Shown: piece after piece, positions 7,684-17,751 of the stretch | How the letters are laid out: every line of letters starts with the position of its first letter | Position numbering within the stretch: position 1 is the stretch's first letter | Origin: Thermomonas beijingensis | GTDB lineage: Bacteria > Pseudomonadota > Gammaproteobacteria > Xanthomonadales > Xanthomonadaceae | Length of the DNA stretch: 64,000 nucleotides | Assembly (NCBI RefSeq): GCF_020034655.1 | Contig: NZ_JAIQDJ010000003.1 | Span: 1 to 64,000, forward strand | Direction: 5' to 3' | Made by a program: the position numbers and the translations under genes | The notes under the pieces: model-generated | What the model saw: only the letters and a program-made list of their open reading frames with translations | Database searches by the model: none | Told to the model about the DNA's origin: nothing

Positions 7684-9870
7684 TCACGCCGGACTCAAAT
7701 TCGCGTAGGCCAGCACCAGCCATTTGCTGCCGACGTCCTCGAAATTGACTTGCACGCGGGCGTGCGCACCGTTGCCTTCGACGTCGGTCACGAAGCCGGT
7801 GCCGAACTTGGGGTGGCGCACGTTCGCGCCCAGCCGGATCGGCGGGGCTTCCAGGGCGGCGTGGCCGTAGTTGCGTGCAGGGATGTGTGCTGCGCCGCGT
7901 ACAAACTGCTGCGGCTTGGGTTTGGGGCGGATCTCGCGCAGCAGCGCTTGCGGAATTTCGCGCAGGAAGCACGAGGGTGCGTTGAGCACATCGCTGCCGT
8001 AGATGCGCCGTGATTCGGCGTGACACAACACCAATTGCTGGCGGGCACGGGTGATGCCGACATAGGCCAGCCGGCGCTCTTCGGCCATGCGGCCGGGTTC
8101 TTCCTTGCTGCGTGCATTCGGAAACAAACCGTCTTCCAACCCGACCAGAAACACCAGCGGGAACTCCAAGCCCTTGGCGCTATGCAGGGTCATCAGCTGC
8201 ACGCTGTCTTCGTCGGCCTGCGCTTGGCCTTCGCCGGCCTCCAGTGCGGCATAGCTGAGGAAGGCGACCAGCTCCGGCATGGCGGCCGCATCGTCTTCAT
8301 CACTGCGGATAAACCGGCTGGCCACACTGATCAGTTCGTCGAGGTTGTCGGTGCGTGAATCCAACTGTCCTTGCGATTCTTTTTCGTAATGCGCACGCAG
8401 ACCGGAACGCAACAGTGCATGGTCGATTTTTTCTGCCAGCGGCAGTTCGGTGGTTGCCTGCCCCAGCCCGTCGATCAACTGCGCGAACGCGGCCAGCGCA
8501 TTGCGTGCGCGGGCGCTGAGGGCGGACATCTGGCACAGGCGTTGCGCGGCCTGCCATAGCGATTGCCCATACTCTCGCGCGGTGCGGCGCACTTCATCCA
8601 GAGTGCGCTCGCCAATGCCGCGTGGTGGCGTGTTCACGGCGCGCTCGAATGCCGCGTCGTCATCGCGGTTGGCCTGCAAACGCAGATACGCCAGTGCGTC
8701 CTTGATTTCGGCGCGCTCGAAAAAGCGCATGCCGCCATACACGCGATACGGCATTTGCCGCTTCAACAATTCTTCTTCAAAGGCACGCGACTGCGCGTTG
8801 CTGCGATACAAGATCGCCGCATCGCTACGGCTGCCACCCTCGCGCACCCATTGGTGGATGCGATCGACCACATAAGCGGCCTCGTCCATCTCGGTGTAGG
8901 CCGCATACAGGTCGATGCGCTCACCTTCGCCGGCATCGGTCCACAGCTTCTTGCCCAGCCGGTCGCTGTTATGCGCGATCACCGCATTGGCGGCATCCAG
9001 GATGGTGCTGGTGGAACGGTAATTTTGTTCAAGGCGAATGGTGTGCGCACCTGGAAAATCACCCAAGAACCGCTGCACGTTCTCCACCTTCGCACCGCGC
9101 CAACCATAGATGGCCTGGTCGTCATCACCCACCACAAAGACATGCCCGGAGCTGCCTGCCAACAACCGGATAAATCCGTACTGGATGGCATTGGTGTCTT
9201 GAAACTCGTCCACCAGAATCTGCCCGAAACGATGCCGGTAATGCGCCAGCAACGCCGGGGTATCGCGCAGCAATTCATGCGCACGCAGCAGCAGTTCGGC
9301 AAAGTCCACCAAGCCTGCGCGCTGGCAGCGCTCTTCATAGGCGGTGTACACACGCAACTGCACATCCCCCCATGGGTCATGCGGGGTGGGCTGGATATGC
9401 TGCGGGCGGCGACCTTCGTCCTTTTGCGCGTTGATCCACCAGGTCAGCTGGCGCGGCGGAAATTGGCCATCGTCCAATTCCAATTGCTGCACCACGCGCT
9501 TGACCAGCCGCAGCTGGTCGTCGCTGTCCAACACCTGAAACCCTTCCGGCAACTTCGCCTCCTGCCAGTGCAGGCGCAGCAGGCGATGGGCCAGGCCGTG
9601 GAAGGTACCGATCCACGCGCCGCGCGGCTCGCCACCCAGTTGCGCGGCAATGCGTCCGCGCATCTCGCCGGCGGCTTTGTTGGTGAAGGTGACCGCCAGG
9701 ATGCCGTGCAGCGGCACCCCGAACACCTCATGCAGCCATGCGATGCGATGGGTCAACACACGGGTTTTGCCGGAACCGGCCCCGGCCAACACCAAATAGT
9801 GGCCGGGTGCGGCAGAAACGGCTTCGCGTTGGGCCGGGTTCAGCCCATCAAGCAAGTGGGAAACATCCAT
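7684..9870 (-). CDS. uvrD: DNA helicase II
   Basis: A 728-aa superfamily 1A helicase. It carries the Walker motif GAGSGKTRVLTHR near the N-terminus, motif II (VDEFQDTNAIQY), motif III (GDDDQAIYGWRGA), the late motif LMTLHSAKGLEFPLVF and the C-terminal UvrD segment (VRHPKFGTGFVTDVEG). It unwinds DNA 3'-5' in nucleotide excision and mismatch repair. The length is typical. The ATG at 9870 is preceded by TAAAAT with a 7-nt gap and no Shine-Dalgarno sequence, so the transcript may be leaderless. It runs convergently with the DUF2782 gene; the 113-bp gap holds nothing obvious. Confidence 0.97.
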   Translation of the reverse strand: MDVSHLLDGLNPAQREAVSAAPGHYLVLAGAGSGKTRVLTHRIAWLHEVFGVPLHGILAVTFTNKAAGEMRGRIAAQLGGEPRGAWIGTFHGLAHRLLRLHWQEAKLPEGFQVLDSDDQLRLVKRVVQQLELDDGQFPPRQLTWWINAQKDEGRRPQHIQPTPHDPWGDVQLRVYTAYEERCQRAGLVDFAELLLRAHELLRDTPALLAHYRHRFGQILVDEFQDTNAIQYGFIRLLAGSSGHVFVVGDDDQAIYGWRGAKVENVQRFLGDFPGAHTIRLEQNYRSTSTILDAANAVIAHNSDRLGKKLWTDAGEGERIDLYAAYTEMDEAAYVVDRIHQWVREGGSRSDAAILYRSNAQSRAFEEELLKRQMPYRVYGGMRFFERAEIKDALAYLRLQANRDDDAAFERAVNTPPRGIGERTLDEVRRTAREYGQSLWQAAQRLCQMSALSARARNALAAFAQLIDGLGQATTELPLAEKIDHALLRSGLRAHYEKESQGQLDSRTDNLDELISVASRFIRSDEDDAAAMPELVAFLSYAALEAGEGQAQADEDSVQLMTLHSAKGLEFPLVFLVGLEDGLFPNARSKEEPGRMAEERRLAYVGITRARQQLVLCHAESRRIYGSDVLNAPSCFLREIPQALLREIRPKPKPQQFVRGAAHIPARNYGHAALEAPPIRLGANVRHPKFGTGFVTDVEGNGAHARVQVNFEDVGSKWLVLAYANLSPA

Positions 9871-9898
9871 CCGCCGGATTTTACCGGGATGGGCGGCC

Positions 9899-10495
9899 TC
9901 AATGGCCCGCGTGTTCGCGCTTGCTGGCGTTGCCGGTCATCAACTTGTCGGTCCATGCGATGCCGATGGCCGACAGGATGAATACGATATGGATGATGGT
10001 CTGCCACATCACACCCTGTGCGGTGGCTTTGGTACAGAGCGCTTTGGCCGCCAGCAGGTCAACGGTGCACAGCGGCAAACCCAACTGGCCGGCTTCGATG
10101 AAGGACTTGAGCAGGTGGATCGAGGAAATGCCGATGATCGCCATCGCCAATTTGACCTTCAACACGCTGGCATTGACGTGTGACAGCCATTCCGGCTGGT
10201 CGGGATGGCCTTCCAGATTGAGCCTTGAGACGAAGGTTTCGTAGCCACCGACGATCACCATCACCAGCAGGTTGGAGATCATCACCACGTCGATCAGGCC
10301 CAGCACGATCAGCATGATGCCCTGCTCGTTCAGGCTGGCGGCATCGTGGATCAGGTGCCAGAGTTCCTTGACGAACAGGAACACATACACGCCTTGGGCC
10401 ACGATCAAGCCCAGATACAGCGGCAACTGCAGCCAGCGCGAGGAAAATATCAGCGCGGACATCGGCGACAGGCGGGAAGTGGATTCAGGCAACAT
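9899..10495 (-). CDS. UPF0114 (YqhA-like) inner-membrane protein
   Basis: About 198 aa with hydrophobic segments at LPLYLGLIVAQGVYVFLFV, IMLIVLGLIDVVMISNLLVMVIVGGY, LAMAIIGISSIHLL and WQTIIHIVFILSAIGIAW. The motif GGYETFVSRL and the overall arrangement match the UPF0114/TIGR00645 family (YqhA), integral membrane proteins of unknown function. The start is uncertain: ATG at 10495 is used, but ATG at 10525 (ten residues longer) or at 10462 is possible and none has a strong ribosome-binding site. It is divergent from the sugar symporter. Confidence 0.85.
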   Translation of the reverse strand: MLPESTSRLSPMSALIFSSRWLQLPLYLGLIVAQGVYVFLFVKELWHLIHDAASLNEQGIMLIVLGLIDVVMISNLLVMVIVGGYETFVSRLNLEGHPDQPEWLSHVNASVLKVKLAMAIIGISSIHLLKSFIEAGQLGLPLCTVDLLAAKALCTKATAQGVMWQTIIHIVFILSAIGIAWTDKLMTGNASKREHAGH

Positions 10496-10653
10496 CGGCA
10501 ACCGTTCGGATCGAGGATGCTGCATTGCAACGTGCAAGCAGGGGTGGCGTCAACCTAATTTCCATCCCCTCCATGCATTTCACCGTTGCTTGTGTGGGGA
10601 ATGCGCTGCCCACACCGGGGGCACCATGAATTTGTTATCGGCGCAACCAAGTT

Positions 10654-10667
10654 TGACAGCGCTGTCA
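10654..10667. promoter_or_regulatory. LacI-type operator 1 (sugar symporter)
   Basis: Perfect 14-bp palindrome TGACAGCGCTGTCA, identical to those at 13395 and 17717. A TTGACA -35-like box (10653-10658) overlaps it and TGTAAA follows 16 bp later, so a bound repressor would cover the promoter of the symporter gene. Confidence 0.85.
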
Positions 10668-10756
10668 AGCATCCTGTAAAAGCCGTCAGGTTGCCCGTCT
10701 GCCTTGCCTCGGGAATTTGCGTCGGCGCAACACCACCACTCATCCACGGGGGATCC

Positions 10757-12205
10757 ATGGCACAGCAGCAAACCCGATGGGCGCAGTTCGGCGTCCTGAT
10801 CACCGTGTTTTTTTTCTGGGGCTTTGTTGCCGCCAGCAATGACATCCTGATTCCTGTCTTCAAAAAAGCGTTCCACCTCAGTCAGTCGCAAAGCCAGCTG
10901 GTGGCGGTGGCGTTTTACGTGGCCTACACCGTGGGCTCGCTGATTTATTTCGGCATTTCCAAACTGGCCGGGCAGGATCTGCTGAACAAGATCGGCTACA
11001 AGAACGGCATTTGCGTGGGGCTGCTGATCTCGGCGCTGGGCACCTTGTTGTTTTATCCGGCAGCCAATAACAGTTCATTTCCGCTGATGCTGTCGGGCTT
11101 GTTTATCGTCGGGCTTGGGTTTGCCCTGCAACAGATCGCGGCCAATCCCCTGGCCATCGTGATGGGCAACCCGGCCACCGGTGCACAGCGGTTGACCATG
11201 GCGGGCGGGGTCAATAATTTTGGTACCACGATTGGCCCATTGCTGGTCAGTTTTGCCATTTTCGGCAGCCTCTCCACCGGCAATACCGATGCCAGCATCG
11301 AGAGCGTGAAAATCCCGTACCTGGTGTTGGGTGCGGCGTTCACGCTGGTAGCGGTGTTCATCAAGTTTTCCTCCGTGCCGAACCAGATTGATCTGGACGC
11401 ACTGGCCAGCGATGAGGCGCAAGATGCCGGCAAGCTGGTGCACAAGCCCTCCGCATTTGCCTATCCACAGCTGGTATTGGGGATGCTGGCAATCTTTGTG
11501 TATGTGGGCGTGGAAGTGTCCACGGTCAGTAATCTGCCGGCGTATTTGCACGAAGGCTTGGGCATCGAAACCCAGCACTTGGCGCCGTATGTTTCGTTGT
11601 ACTGGGCCAGCTTGATGATTGGCCGCTGGACTGGCGCAGCGGGGGCATTTGACGTTGGCCGCAGCACCAAATCGATGTTGCTGTTGCTGCTGCCGTTTCT
11701 TGCGTTTGGCGTGTATCTGGCGGTCAATGCCATCGCCCAGCATGATGTGTCGCAGTTCTACGGCTATGCCGGCGTGATCGTGGTGATGATTGCCGCCACC
11801 TGGCTGAGCCGTGGTAACCCGGCGCGGATGCTGCTGTATTTCGCAGTGTGCGGCATTGTGGCGCTGCTGATCGGGATGTTCAGCAGCGGCATGACCAGCA
11901 CCATCGCCTTTATCAGTGTGGGCCTGTTTTGCAGCACGATGTGGCCGTGCATTTTTGCATTGGCGATTACCGGTCTGGGCCGCAATACCAATCAGGGCAG
12001 CAGCCTGCTGATCATGATGATCATGGGCGGCGGCCTGGTGAGCTGGGCACAAGGCGCACTGGCCGATGTGGTGGGTGTGCACATGAGCTTCTGGGTGGGC
12101 GTGGTCTGCTTTGCCTACCTGGCGTTCTATGCGCTGCGCGCATCCAGCCTGCTGCGCAAACAAGGGATTGATCTGGACCAGCTGGCGGCCGGCACAAGTC
12201 ATTAA
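10757..12205 (+). CDS. Glucose/galactose-type sugar:H+ symporter (MFS, FucP/GGP family)
   Basis: A 482-aa protein with about 12 transmembrane helices. The opening QFGVLITVFFFWGFVAASND and the motif GFALQQIAANPLAIVMGNP are typical of the fucose/glucose-galactose permease family. It would carry monosaccharide or a short beta-glucoside across the inner membrane with protons. The ATG at 10757 has GGGGGATCC just upstream, and the coding similarity starts there although the frame is open further back. Operator 1 lies 90 bp upstream. It is convergent with the LacI-family regulator gene, 44 bp apart; a 6-bp GC stem (12244-12265) overlaps the regulator's stop but lacks a T run. Confidence 0.93.
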   Translation: MAQQQTRWAQFGVLITVFFFWGFVAASNDILIPVFKKAFHLSQSQSQLVAVAFYVAYTVGSLIYFGISKLAGQDLLNKIGYKNGICVGLLISALGTLLFYPAANNSSFPLMLSGLFIVGLGFALQQIAANPLAIVMGNPATGAQRLTMAGGVNNFGTTIGPLLVSFAIFGSLSTGNTDASIESVKIPYLVLGAAFTLVAVFIKFSSVPNQIDLDALASDEAQDAGKLVHKPSAFAYPQLVLGMLAIFVYVGVEVSTVSNLPAYLHEGLGIETQHLAPYVSLYWASLMIGRWTGAAGAFDVGRSTKSMLLLLLPFLAFGVYLAVNAIAQHDVSQFYGYAGVIVVMIAATWLSRGNPARMLLYFAVCGIVALLIGMFSSGMTSTIAFISVGLFCSTMWPCIFALAITGLGRNTNQGSSLLIMMIMGGGLVSWAQGALADVVGVHMSFWVGVVCFAYLAFYALRASSLLRKQGIDLDQLAAGTSH

Positions 12206-12249
12206 TTCACAGTGTCACTTGCAACCCGGCATTGCCACCATCGCCGGGT

Positions 12250-13278
12250 TCATCCATTCCCGGCGGTGGCCACCGCCGCGGTGGAGCGCCGTAGCTGCAG
12301 GGTATACGGCACATCCACAACACTGCCGCTGGCGGGTTCCCGGATTTCGTTGAGCAGCTCCAGCGCAGCCAACCGGCCCATCTCACGGGTCGGCTGGCGC
12401 ACCGTGGTCAGCGCAGGATAAATCTGGTGTGCGATGGGCGTGTCATCGAAACCACAGACCGAAATGTCTTCAGGCACCGACAAACCACGCTCGCGGATGG
12501 CACAAATCACCCCCGCCGCCATATCGTCATTGGCCGCAAAAATCGCGGTTGGCCGGCGCTTCAAGTCCAGCAATCTATTGGCTGCGGCATACCCGGAATC
12601 GTAGGAAAACTCGCCTGCGACCACCAGCGATGCATCAAAGCGCAAACCCGCGCGCTTCAAGCCCTCCTTGTAGCCCGCCAAACGCCAACCCGTGGCGCCG
12701 TGCGCTGGATGCCCGCTGATATGGGCAATTCGGTGATGCCCCAGCGATACCAAGTGCTTCATCATCGCGCACACGGCGCCAAATTCATCTACCACCACCC
12801 CGATTTTGCGGTTCTGTTCTTTCGCCGAGACGCTGGACCAGGGCACTTCCAATTCGACTAATCGCTTCAACAGCGCAGGGTCATCGGTCAACGGCGGGGT
12901 CAACAGCAAGCCATCCAGTTGCGACTGCAGGATCAGCGACTCCACTTTGCTGACCAAACCCCGATCCGCCAACGTCAAGGGTGCCAACATCAAGTTGTAA
13001 TGCCGATCCCGACAGGCATCCAGCACGCCCATCTGGATTTCCATCAAATAGTTGCTGGACGGATTGTCGAACAGCATCGCCACCAGATACGAGCGGCTTC
13101 CGGCCAGGATGCGCGCCGATGGCAACGGCCGGTAGCGCAGCTTCTCCACTGCCGCCTCCACCAGCTTGCGCGTGCTTTCCGAGACGTTGGGCTCATGATT
13201 GAGTACGCGCGAAACGGTCTTCATCGACACGCCCGCTTGTTCTGCCACGTCCTCGATGCGTACCCGCGATGCTTTCAT
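12250..13278 (-). CDS. LacI-family transcriptional regulator of the beta-glucan locus
   Basis: A 342-aa regulator. The N-terminal helix-turn-helix ([21 protein letters not shown]) and hinge ([12 protein letters not shown]) are classic LacI, followed by a periplasmic-binding-protein-like sensor domain ([12 protein letters not shown] through [23 protein letters not shown]). The ATG at 13278 has GGGAAA upstream; a longer frame lacks family similarity. The gene is divergent from the GH3 enzyme with an operator palindrome between them, and two more identical palindromes precede the symporter and the GH30/receptor pair. It is therefore probably the local repressor and self-regulated. The effector is probably a beta-glucoside or glucose derivative (inference). 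Confidence 0.93.
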   Translation of the reverse strand: MKASRVRIEDVAEQAGVSMKTVSRVLNHEPNVSESTRKLVEAAVEKLRYRPLPSARILAGSRSYLVAMLFDNPSSNYLMEIQMGVLDACRDRHYNLMLAPLTLADRGLVSKVESLILQSQLDGLLLTPPLTDDPALLKRLVELEVPWSSVSAKEQNRKIGVVVDEFGAVCAMMKHLVSLGHHRIAHISGHPAHGATGWRLAGYKEGLKRAGLRFDASLVVAGEFSYDSGYAAANRLLDLKRRPTAIFAANDDMAAGVICAIRERGLSVPEDISVCGFDDTPIAHQIYPALTTVRQPTREMGRLAALELLNEIREPASGSVVDVPYTLQLRRSTAAVATAGNG

Positions 13279-13394
13279 CCTGTGCGTTTCCCTGTTGTTG
13301 TCCGTCGCATGAGCATTGTCCCTACCTTGCGCAAGCGCGGCACCAGCAACGGGCCGACCATGTGCCACAAAGTCGGTTATATTCTGCCTACTAT

Positions 13395-13408
13395 TGACAG
13401 CGCTGTCA
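13395..13408. promoter_or_regulatory. LacI-type operator 2 (regulator / GH3 intergenic region)
   Basis: Second perfect copy of TGACAGCGCTGTCA, in the 183-bp divergent spacer. A TATAAC box (13381-13376, minus) could be the regulator's -10, which would place the operator over that promoter's -35 region. The same site can control the GH3 gene. Confidence 0.85.
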
Positions 13409-13461
13409 TGATGCAACGCGACAACTCCGGTGTTCACTTTATCGCAGATGGAGCCACTGCC

Positions 13462-16026
13462 ATGCCCCAACCCAACTCACCCTTGCCGCGCCATCGCAGA
13501 CGGCTAGCCATCGCCCTGCTCGCCGCCATCGCATTTGCCGGTAGCGCCCACAGCGCGCACTCCGGGCACGCGACCGTCGCCGTCCCGCTGCATCCATCGC
13601 TATGGCCGCAGCCGGCATGGCCGTTGCCAATCACTCCCGCCATCGAACACCGGATTGACGCATTGATGGCTACCATGACGCTGGAGGAAAAGGTCGGACA
13701 GACCATTCAAGCCGATATCGATTCGATCAAGCCCGAAGATTTGCGCACCTATCGCTTGGGCTCGATCCTGGCCGGAGGCGGCTCCGACCCGGGCGGCAAA
13801 TACAACGCACCACCCAAGGCGTGGCTGGCGCTTGCCGATGCATTCTGGGAGGCATCAATGGACACCTCGCAAGGCGGCAAGGCAATCCCGGTCATTTGGG
13901 GCATCGATGCCGTGCATGGACAAAGCAACATCATCGGCGCCACCTTGTTTCCACACAATATCGGCCTTGGTGCGACCCGTGATGCAGACCTGATTCGACA
14001 GATCGGCCGCATCACCGCTGTCGAAACCCGCACCACCGGCATGGAGTGGACGTTTGCACCCACCGTGGCGGTGCCGCAGGACGACCGTTGGGGGCGCAGC
14101 TACGAGGGCTATTCCGAAGCCCCGAAGGTCGTTGCGCTGCTGGCACCCGCGATGGTGGAAGGCTTGCAAGGCAAAGCCGGCGCACCCGACTTCCTGGATG
14201 ACCACCATGTGATGACATCGGTCAAACATTTCCTTGGTGATGGCGGCACCACCAATGGCAAAGACCAGGGCAATACCGAGGTCAGTGAAGCGGTATTGCG
14301 CAATGTGCATGCCGCCGGCTACGTGCCCGCGATTGCAGCCGGCGCACAGTCGGTAATGGCGTCATACAACAGCTTCCATGGCGAAAAGATGCACGCCAAC
14401 AAGACCCTGCTGACCGACATCCTGAAGGGTCGCATGCAGTTTGGTGGCTTGATCGTGGGCGACTGGAACGGTCATGGCCAGATTCCAGGTTGCAGTAATA
14501 CCGATTGCGCGCAGACCTTCAATGCCGGCCTCGATATGGCGATGGCTCCGGACAGCTGGAAGGGGCTATACACATCGACCCTGGCGCATGTCAAAGCAGG
14601 CGACATCCCAATGGCGCGCCTCGACGATGCCGTGCGTCGCATCCTGCGCGTCAAGTTCCGCATGGGCCTCTTCGAAAAGCCCAAGCCGTCACAGCGTGCG
14701 CTGGGTGGCAAGTTTGAACTGCTGGGCTCTGCTGAGCATCGCGCCGTGGCCAGACGCGCCGTGCGTGAATCCCTGGTGTTGCTGAAAAACAACCACGGCT
14801 TGTTGCCGCTGAATCCACACGCGCGCATTTTGCTGGCCGGCGATGGTGCCGATAATCTTGCCAAACAGACCGGCGGTTGGACGCTGACCTGGCAGGGCAA
14901 TGGCACCACACGTGCAGATTTCCCGAATGCCGATTCGATCTGGGATGGCTTTCGCCAGCAGGTAGCTGCGGCGGGTGGTGAGGCGGAGCTGGCCGTGGAC
15001 GGTAACTACACCCACAAGCCCGATGTGGCCGTGGTGGTGTTTGGCGAAGACCCTTACGCGGAATTCCAAGGAGACCTTCCCAATCTCATGTTCAAGGCCG
15101 GCAAGTCGGGCGACCTTGCATTGATCCGGCGCCTGAAAGCCGATGGCATCCCGGTGGTTGCCATCTTTTTGAGCGGGCGACCGCTGTGGCTCAATCGCGA
15201 AATCAATGCGGCTGATGCCTTCGTAGCGGCATGGCTCCCTGGCTCGGAAGGTGCGGGTATTGCCGACGTCCTGCTGCGCGGCAAGGACGGTGCGCCGCAA
15301 TACGATTTCCACGGCAGGCTGAGTTTTTCATGGCCGCGGCGTGCCGACCAATACGCCAACAATATCGGCCAAAAACACTATTCCCCGCTGTTCCCGTTTG
15401 GCTATGGCCTGCGCTATGTCGATCATGCGCCGCTGGCAATGCTCTCCGAAGACCCCGGTCTTGACCCAATGGCGGCACGCAGCAATGTTTGGTTTGACCG
15501 CGGCGTGTCAGCAACGGGCTTGACCTTGCGTCTGGTTGGCGCCAATGGCGTTGCCAATGATGTGATTCACCCGGTTGCCGCCAGTGCCGATGGCAGCGTT
15601 GCCATGAGTGCCATCAATACCGACATCCAGGAAGGTGCGCGCCTGTTTGCCTTCCATGGCGAGGGCGCGGTGGAACTGCACGCCAATACACCACTGGATT
15701 TGGTCCGCGAGACCAATGGTGATGTCTTCGTGGTGGCGCGATTGCGCGTGGATGCTTTGCCACTCGACAGCAAGGTACTTTTTTCGGCAGGTTGCGGCGA
15801 TGGGTGCAGCGGCACGATTGCACTTGGCAGCACCCTGGCTACCTTGCCCAGGGGCGAATGGACACGGCTCGGTATTCAACTGCGTTGCCTGCGCGTGGCC
15901 GGGGCCGACACCAGCAAGCTCCGTCAGCCTTTTGCGCTGCACGCAAGTGATGGCGTGCAACTGGCAATCTCCAAGGTCAGCGCCAGCACCGAGTTTGACC
16001 ACAAGGTGGATTGCCCAACGCGATAA
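13462..16026 (+). CDS. GH3 exo-beta-glucan glucohydrolase / beta-glucosidase, exported
   Basis: An 854-aa glycoside hydrolase family 3 enzyme. An Arg-rich signal peptide (HRRRLAIALLAAIAFAGSAHS) is followed by the (alpha/beta)8 domain with KHF (255-257) and VGDWNGHG, whose Asp334 fits the catalytic nucleophile. The second domain has GEDPYAEFQGD, where Glu534 aligns with the acid/base of barley exoglucanase ExoI. An extra C-terminal beta domain follows, as in larger bacterial 1,4-beta-glucan glucohydrolases. It releases glucose from beta-glucan oligomers, probably in the periplasm. The ATG at 13462 has GGAG upstream and fits the signal peptide. It is convergent with the GH30 gene. Confidence 0.92.
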   Translation: MPQPNSPLPRHRRRLAIALLAAIAFAGSAHSAHSGHATVAVPLHPSLWPQPAWPLPITPAIEHRIDALMATMTLEEKVGQTIQADIDSIKPEDLRTYRLGSILAGGGSDPGGKYNAPPKAWLALADAFWEASMDTSQGGKAIPVIWGIDAVHGQSNIIGATLFPHNIGLGATRDADLIRQIGRITAVETRTTGMEWTFAPTVAVPQDDRWGRSYEGYSEAPKVVALLAPAMVEGLQGKAGAPDFLDDHHVMTSVKHFLGDGGTTNGKDQGNTEVSEAVLRNVHAAGYVPAIAAGAQSVMASYNSFHGEKMHANKTLLTDILKGRMQFGGLIVGDWNGHGQIPGCSNTDCAQTFNAGLDMAMAPDSWKGLYTSTLAHVKAGDIPMARLDDAVRRILRVKFRMGLFEKPKPSQRALGGKFELLGSAEHRAVARRAVRESLVLLKNNHGLLPLNPHARILLAGDGADNLAKQTGGWTLTWQGNGTTRADFPNADSIWDGFRQQVAAAGGEAELAVDGNYTHKPDVAVVVFGEDPYAEFQGDLPNLMFKAGKSGDLALIRRLKADGIPVVAIFLSGRPLWLNREINAADAFVAAWLPGSEGAGIADVLLRGKDGAPQYDFHGRLSFSWPRRADQYANNIGQKHYSPLFPFGYGLRYVDHAPLAMLSEDPGLDPMAARSNVWFDRGVSATGLTLRLVGANGVANDVIHPVAASADGSVAMSAINTDIQEGARLFAFHGEGAVELHANTPLDLVRETNGDVFVVARLRVDALPLDSKVLFSAGCGDGCSGTIALGSTLATLPRGEWTRLGIQLRCLRVAGADTSKLRQPFALHASDGVQLAISKVSASTEFDHKVDCPTR

Positions 16027-16082
16027 CCTTATCCACGCAGCACCCTCCGTCGCTGCGGCCGTGTGTTGTCCACAAGGCCGCT

Positions 16083-17651
16083 TCAGTGTGCCGCGCTGTG
16101 CCAGCGCAAGGTGGCAACACTCTTGCCCTGCAACGCCCATTCAAAACTACGTGCGCCTTCGCGCACGCCAATGCGTCGCGTTTCGGGATTGGAATTGACC
16201 ACAATCAGCACGCGGCTGCCATCATCGGCATTCACAAATGCCACGTTATCCACGCCATCCTGTCCTTCCGTTGATGCCACCCGCCACGCACCCCGGCGCA
16301 CGAATCGACTGGCGTGCGCCAACACGTAGTAGTCATCGGTGCGCGTTACCTCACCAGTTCGCGAGTCGATGGTCACCACGCCTCGGCAATTGCCACAACC
16401 ACCCGTATGCGGGCCGTTGCTTTCATCCAGAGCGAGGTTCCACAACAACACACCGCGCGCCCAATGACGCATCGTTGATACCAGCACCTGCCTGGCCTGC
16501 AAGGTCAATCCGCCAGTGTGCAGCGGCTCCCAGTCGCCACCGGAGCACTCGGTCATGTACATATCCAAGGTGGGATGCGCTGCATGCACGCGGGTTTGTG
16601 CGGATGAATCACCGCCATAGCAATGCCACGCCACCGCGGACACATAGCGTGCCGCAACCGGGTCCGCCAACACCGCCAAAGGCTCCGCCGGCTTGTCCCA
16701 GTTGTGATCCCAATCCCAGAGCTGCACCTGCGGCGCGTGCTGCGCCAACAGTGGGCCAAGGTGATCACCGATCAAGCGTGCGCGCTGCGGCGCGTTGAGC
16801 CGCATCCCCGGATAGTCGCGCGGCTCGAAATCCGGCTCATTCTGCACGCTCAATGCATCAATCCGGACACCCGCTTCGGCCATGGCTTCGATGTAGCGCA
16901 GCAGATATCGCGAAAACGCAGCGTAATACTCCGGCCGCAAGCGCCCGGTGATCAGGCTGTCACTGTCTTTCATCCACGCCGGGGCGCTCCAGGGGGAGGC
17001 CATGATGCGCAACTGCGGGTTGATCGCCACAATTTGCTGCGCAACCGGAATGACATCCTCGCGATTCGGCGCAAGGCTGAAGTGCAACAACTGTGGATCA
17101 GGCTTGCCGTCTGGCGAATCATCCAAGCTGTAGTGGTGGCGCGAAAAATCCGATGCACCAATGGTCAGCCGCAGGAACGCAAACCCAAGTCCGTCGTTCT
17201 TGCGCGAATACAACTCCTGCAACAGTGCTTGCCGCTGTTGCGGCGTCATCCGCTGCTGCAGCAACCACGACGAAGCATCAGTTAACGCCGCGCCAAACCC
17301 TGCAACCTGTTGGAACCGCTGCGTTGGCGCAACATCGATCACGCTCACGGCTTCGTGACTGGCATCGATCGTGCCGGATGGAATGCTGGCATGGGCCAAC
17401 AACTGCCGATGATCCGAGGTCGTTATCCAGACATCCGCGCTTGCCTGTACTGACGCGCGCTCCGCCCACGCTGCGGGATGGCTTGCACAGCCCGCCAGCA
17501 AGAGCGCCAATGCCGCCACCATGCCCCGTCGCCCCCCTCTCCAGCTTCGACAAGCCCAGCCATCAGCAGCACGGACAGGCCGCCACGCACCGCGTTCTGG
17601 CAGCCTGAAGCGCGCCGCCATCGAATCGCAAGCAATTGAAATTGTTGGCAT
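16083..17651 (-). CDS. GH30 glycosidase (glucosylceramidase / endo-beta-1,6-glucanase type), probable lipoprotein
   Basis: About 522 aa, glycoside hydrolase family 30. The catalytic acid/base is Glu272 in SVQNEPD and the nucleophile Glu368 in MTECSGGDW. Family features such as FGAALTDASSWLL, MASPWSAPAWMKD and WNLALDESNGP are present. The family includes glucosylceramidases and endo-beta-1,6-glucanases; next to a GH3 exo-enzyme and a TonB receptor, a beta-1,6-glucan substrate is likely (inference). A lipobox-like segment LALLLAGCAS suggests outer-membrane anchoring, but it sits about 50 residues in when the start is the ATG at 17651 (GAGGA 8 nt upstream). A start nearer the lipobox is possible. 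It is divergent from the receptor across operator 3. Confidence 0.9.
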   Translation of the reverse strand: MPTISIACDSMAARFRLPERGAWRPVRAADGWACRSWRGGRRGMVAALALLLAGCASHPAAWAERASVQASADVWITTSDHRQLLAHASIPSGTIDASHEAVSVIDVAPTQRFQQVAGFGAALTDASSWLLQQRMTPQQRQALLQELYSRKNDGLGFAFLRLTIGASDFSRHHYSLDDSPDGKPDPQLLHFSLAPNREDVIPVAQQIVAINPQLRIMASPWSAPAWMKDSDSLITGRLRPEYYAAFSRYLLRYIEAMAEAGVRIDALSVQNEPDFEPRDYPGMRLNAPQRARLIGDHLGPLLAQHAPQVQLWDWDHNWDKPAEPLAVLADPVAARYVSAVAWHCYGGDSSAQTRVHAAHPTLDMYMTECSGGDWEPLHTGGLTLQARQVLVSTMRHWARGVLLWNLALDESNGPHTGGCGNCRGVVTIDSRTGEVTRTDDYYVLAHASRFVRRGAWRVASTEGQDGVDNVAFVNADDGSRVLIVVNSNPETRRIGVREGARSFEWALQGKSVATLRWHSAAH

Positions 17652-17716
17652 TTGCATATCCTCGCATATCTTTTTGCACGAACCTGTTGACATTCACAGG
17701 GTATTTGCCCTCAATA

Positions 17717-17730
17717 TGACAGCGCTGTCA
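17717..17730. promoter_or_regulatory. LacI-type operator 3 (GH30 / TonB receptor)
   Basis: Third perfect TGACAGCGCTGTCA, between the divergent GH30 and receptor genes and only 21 bp before the receptor start. A looser inverted repeat (CCTGT...ACAGG, 17683-17700) lies beside it. Confidence 0.85.
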
Positions 17731-17751
17731 ATACTTCGGGAGGGGATTTCC

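Noticed and set aside
8563-9981. 472-codon plus-strand frame opposite uvrD
   Set aside because: Composition is His/Gln/Arg-rich with no domain; it is a GC-driven shadow of the helicase gene.
12244-12265. GCCGGG/CCCGGC stem as a terminator between symporter and regulator
   Set aside because: Only 6 bp, overlaps the regulator's last codons and has no T run on either strand; too weak to list as a terminator.
16028-16254. Two TTATCCACG sequences resembling DnaA boxes near the GH3/GH30 junction
   Set aside because: One base off consensus, over 40 kb from the origin, and one is inside GH30 coding sequence; likely chance.
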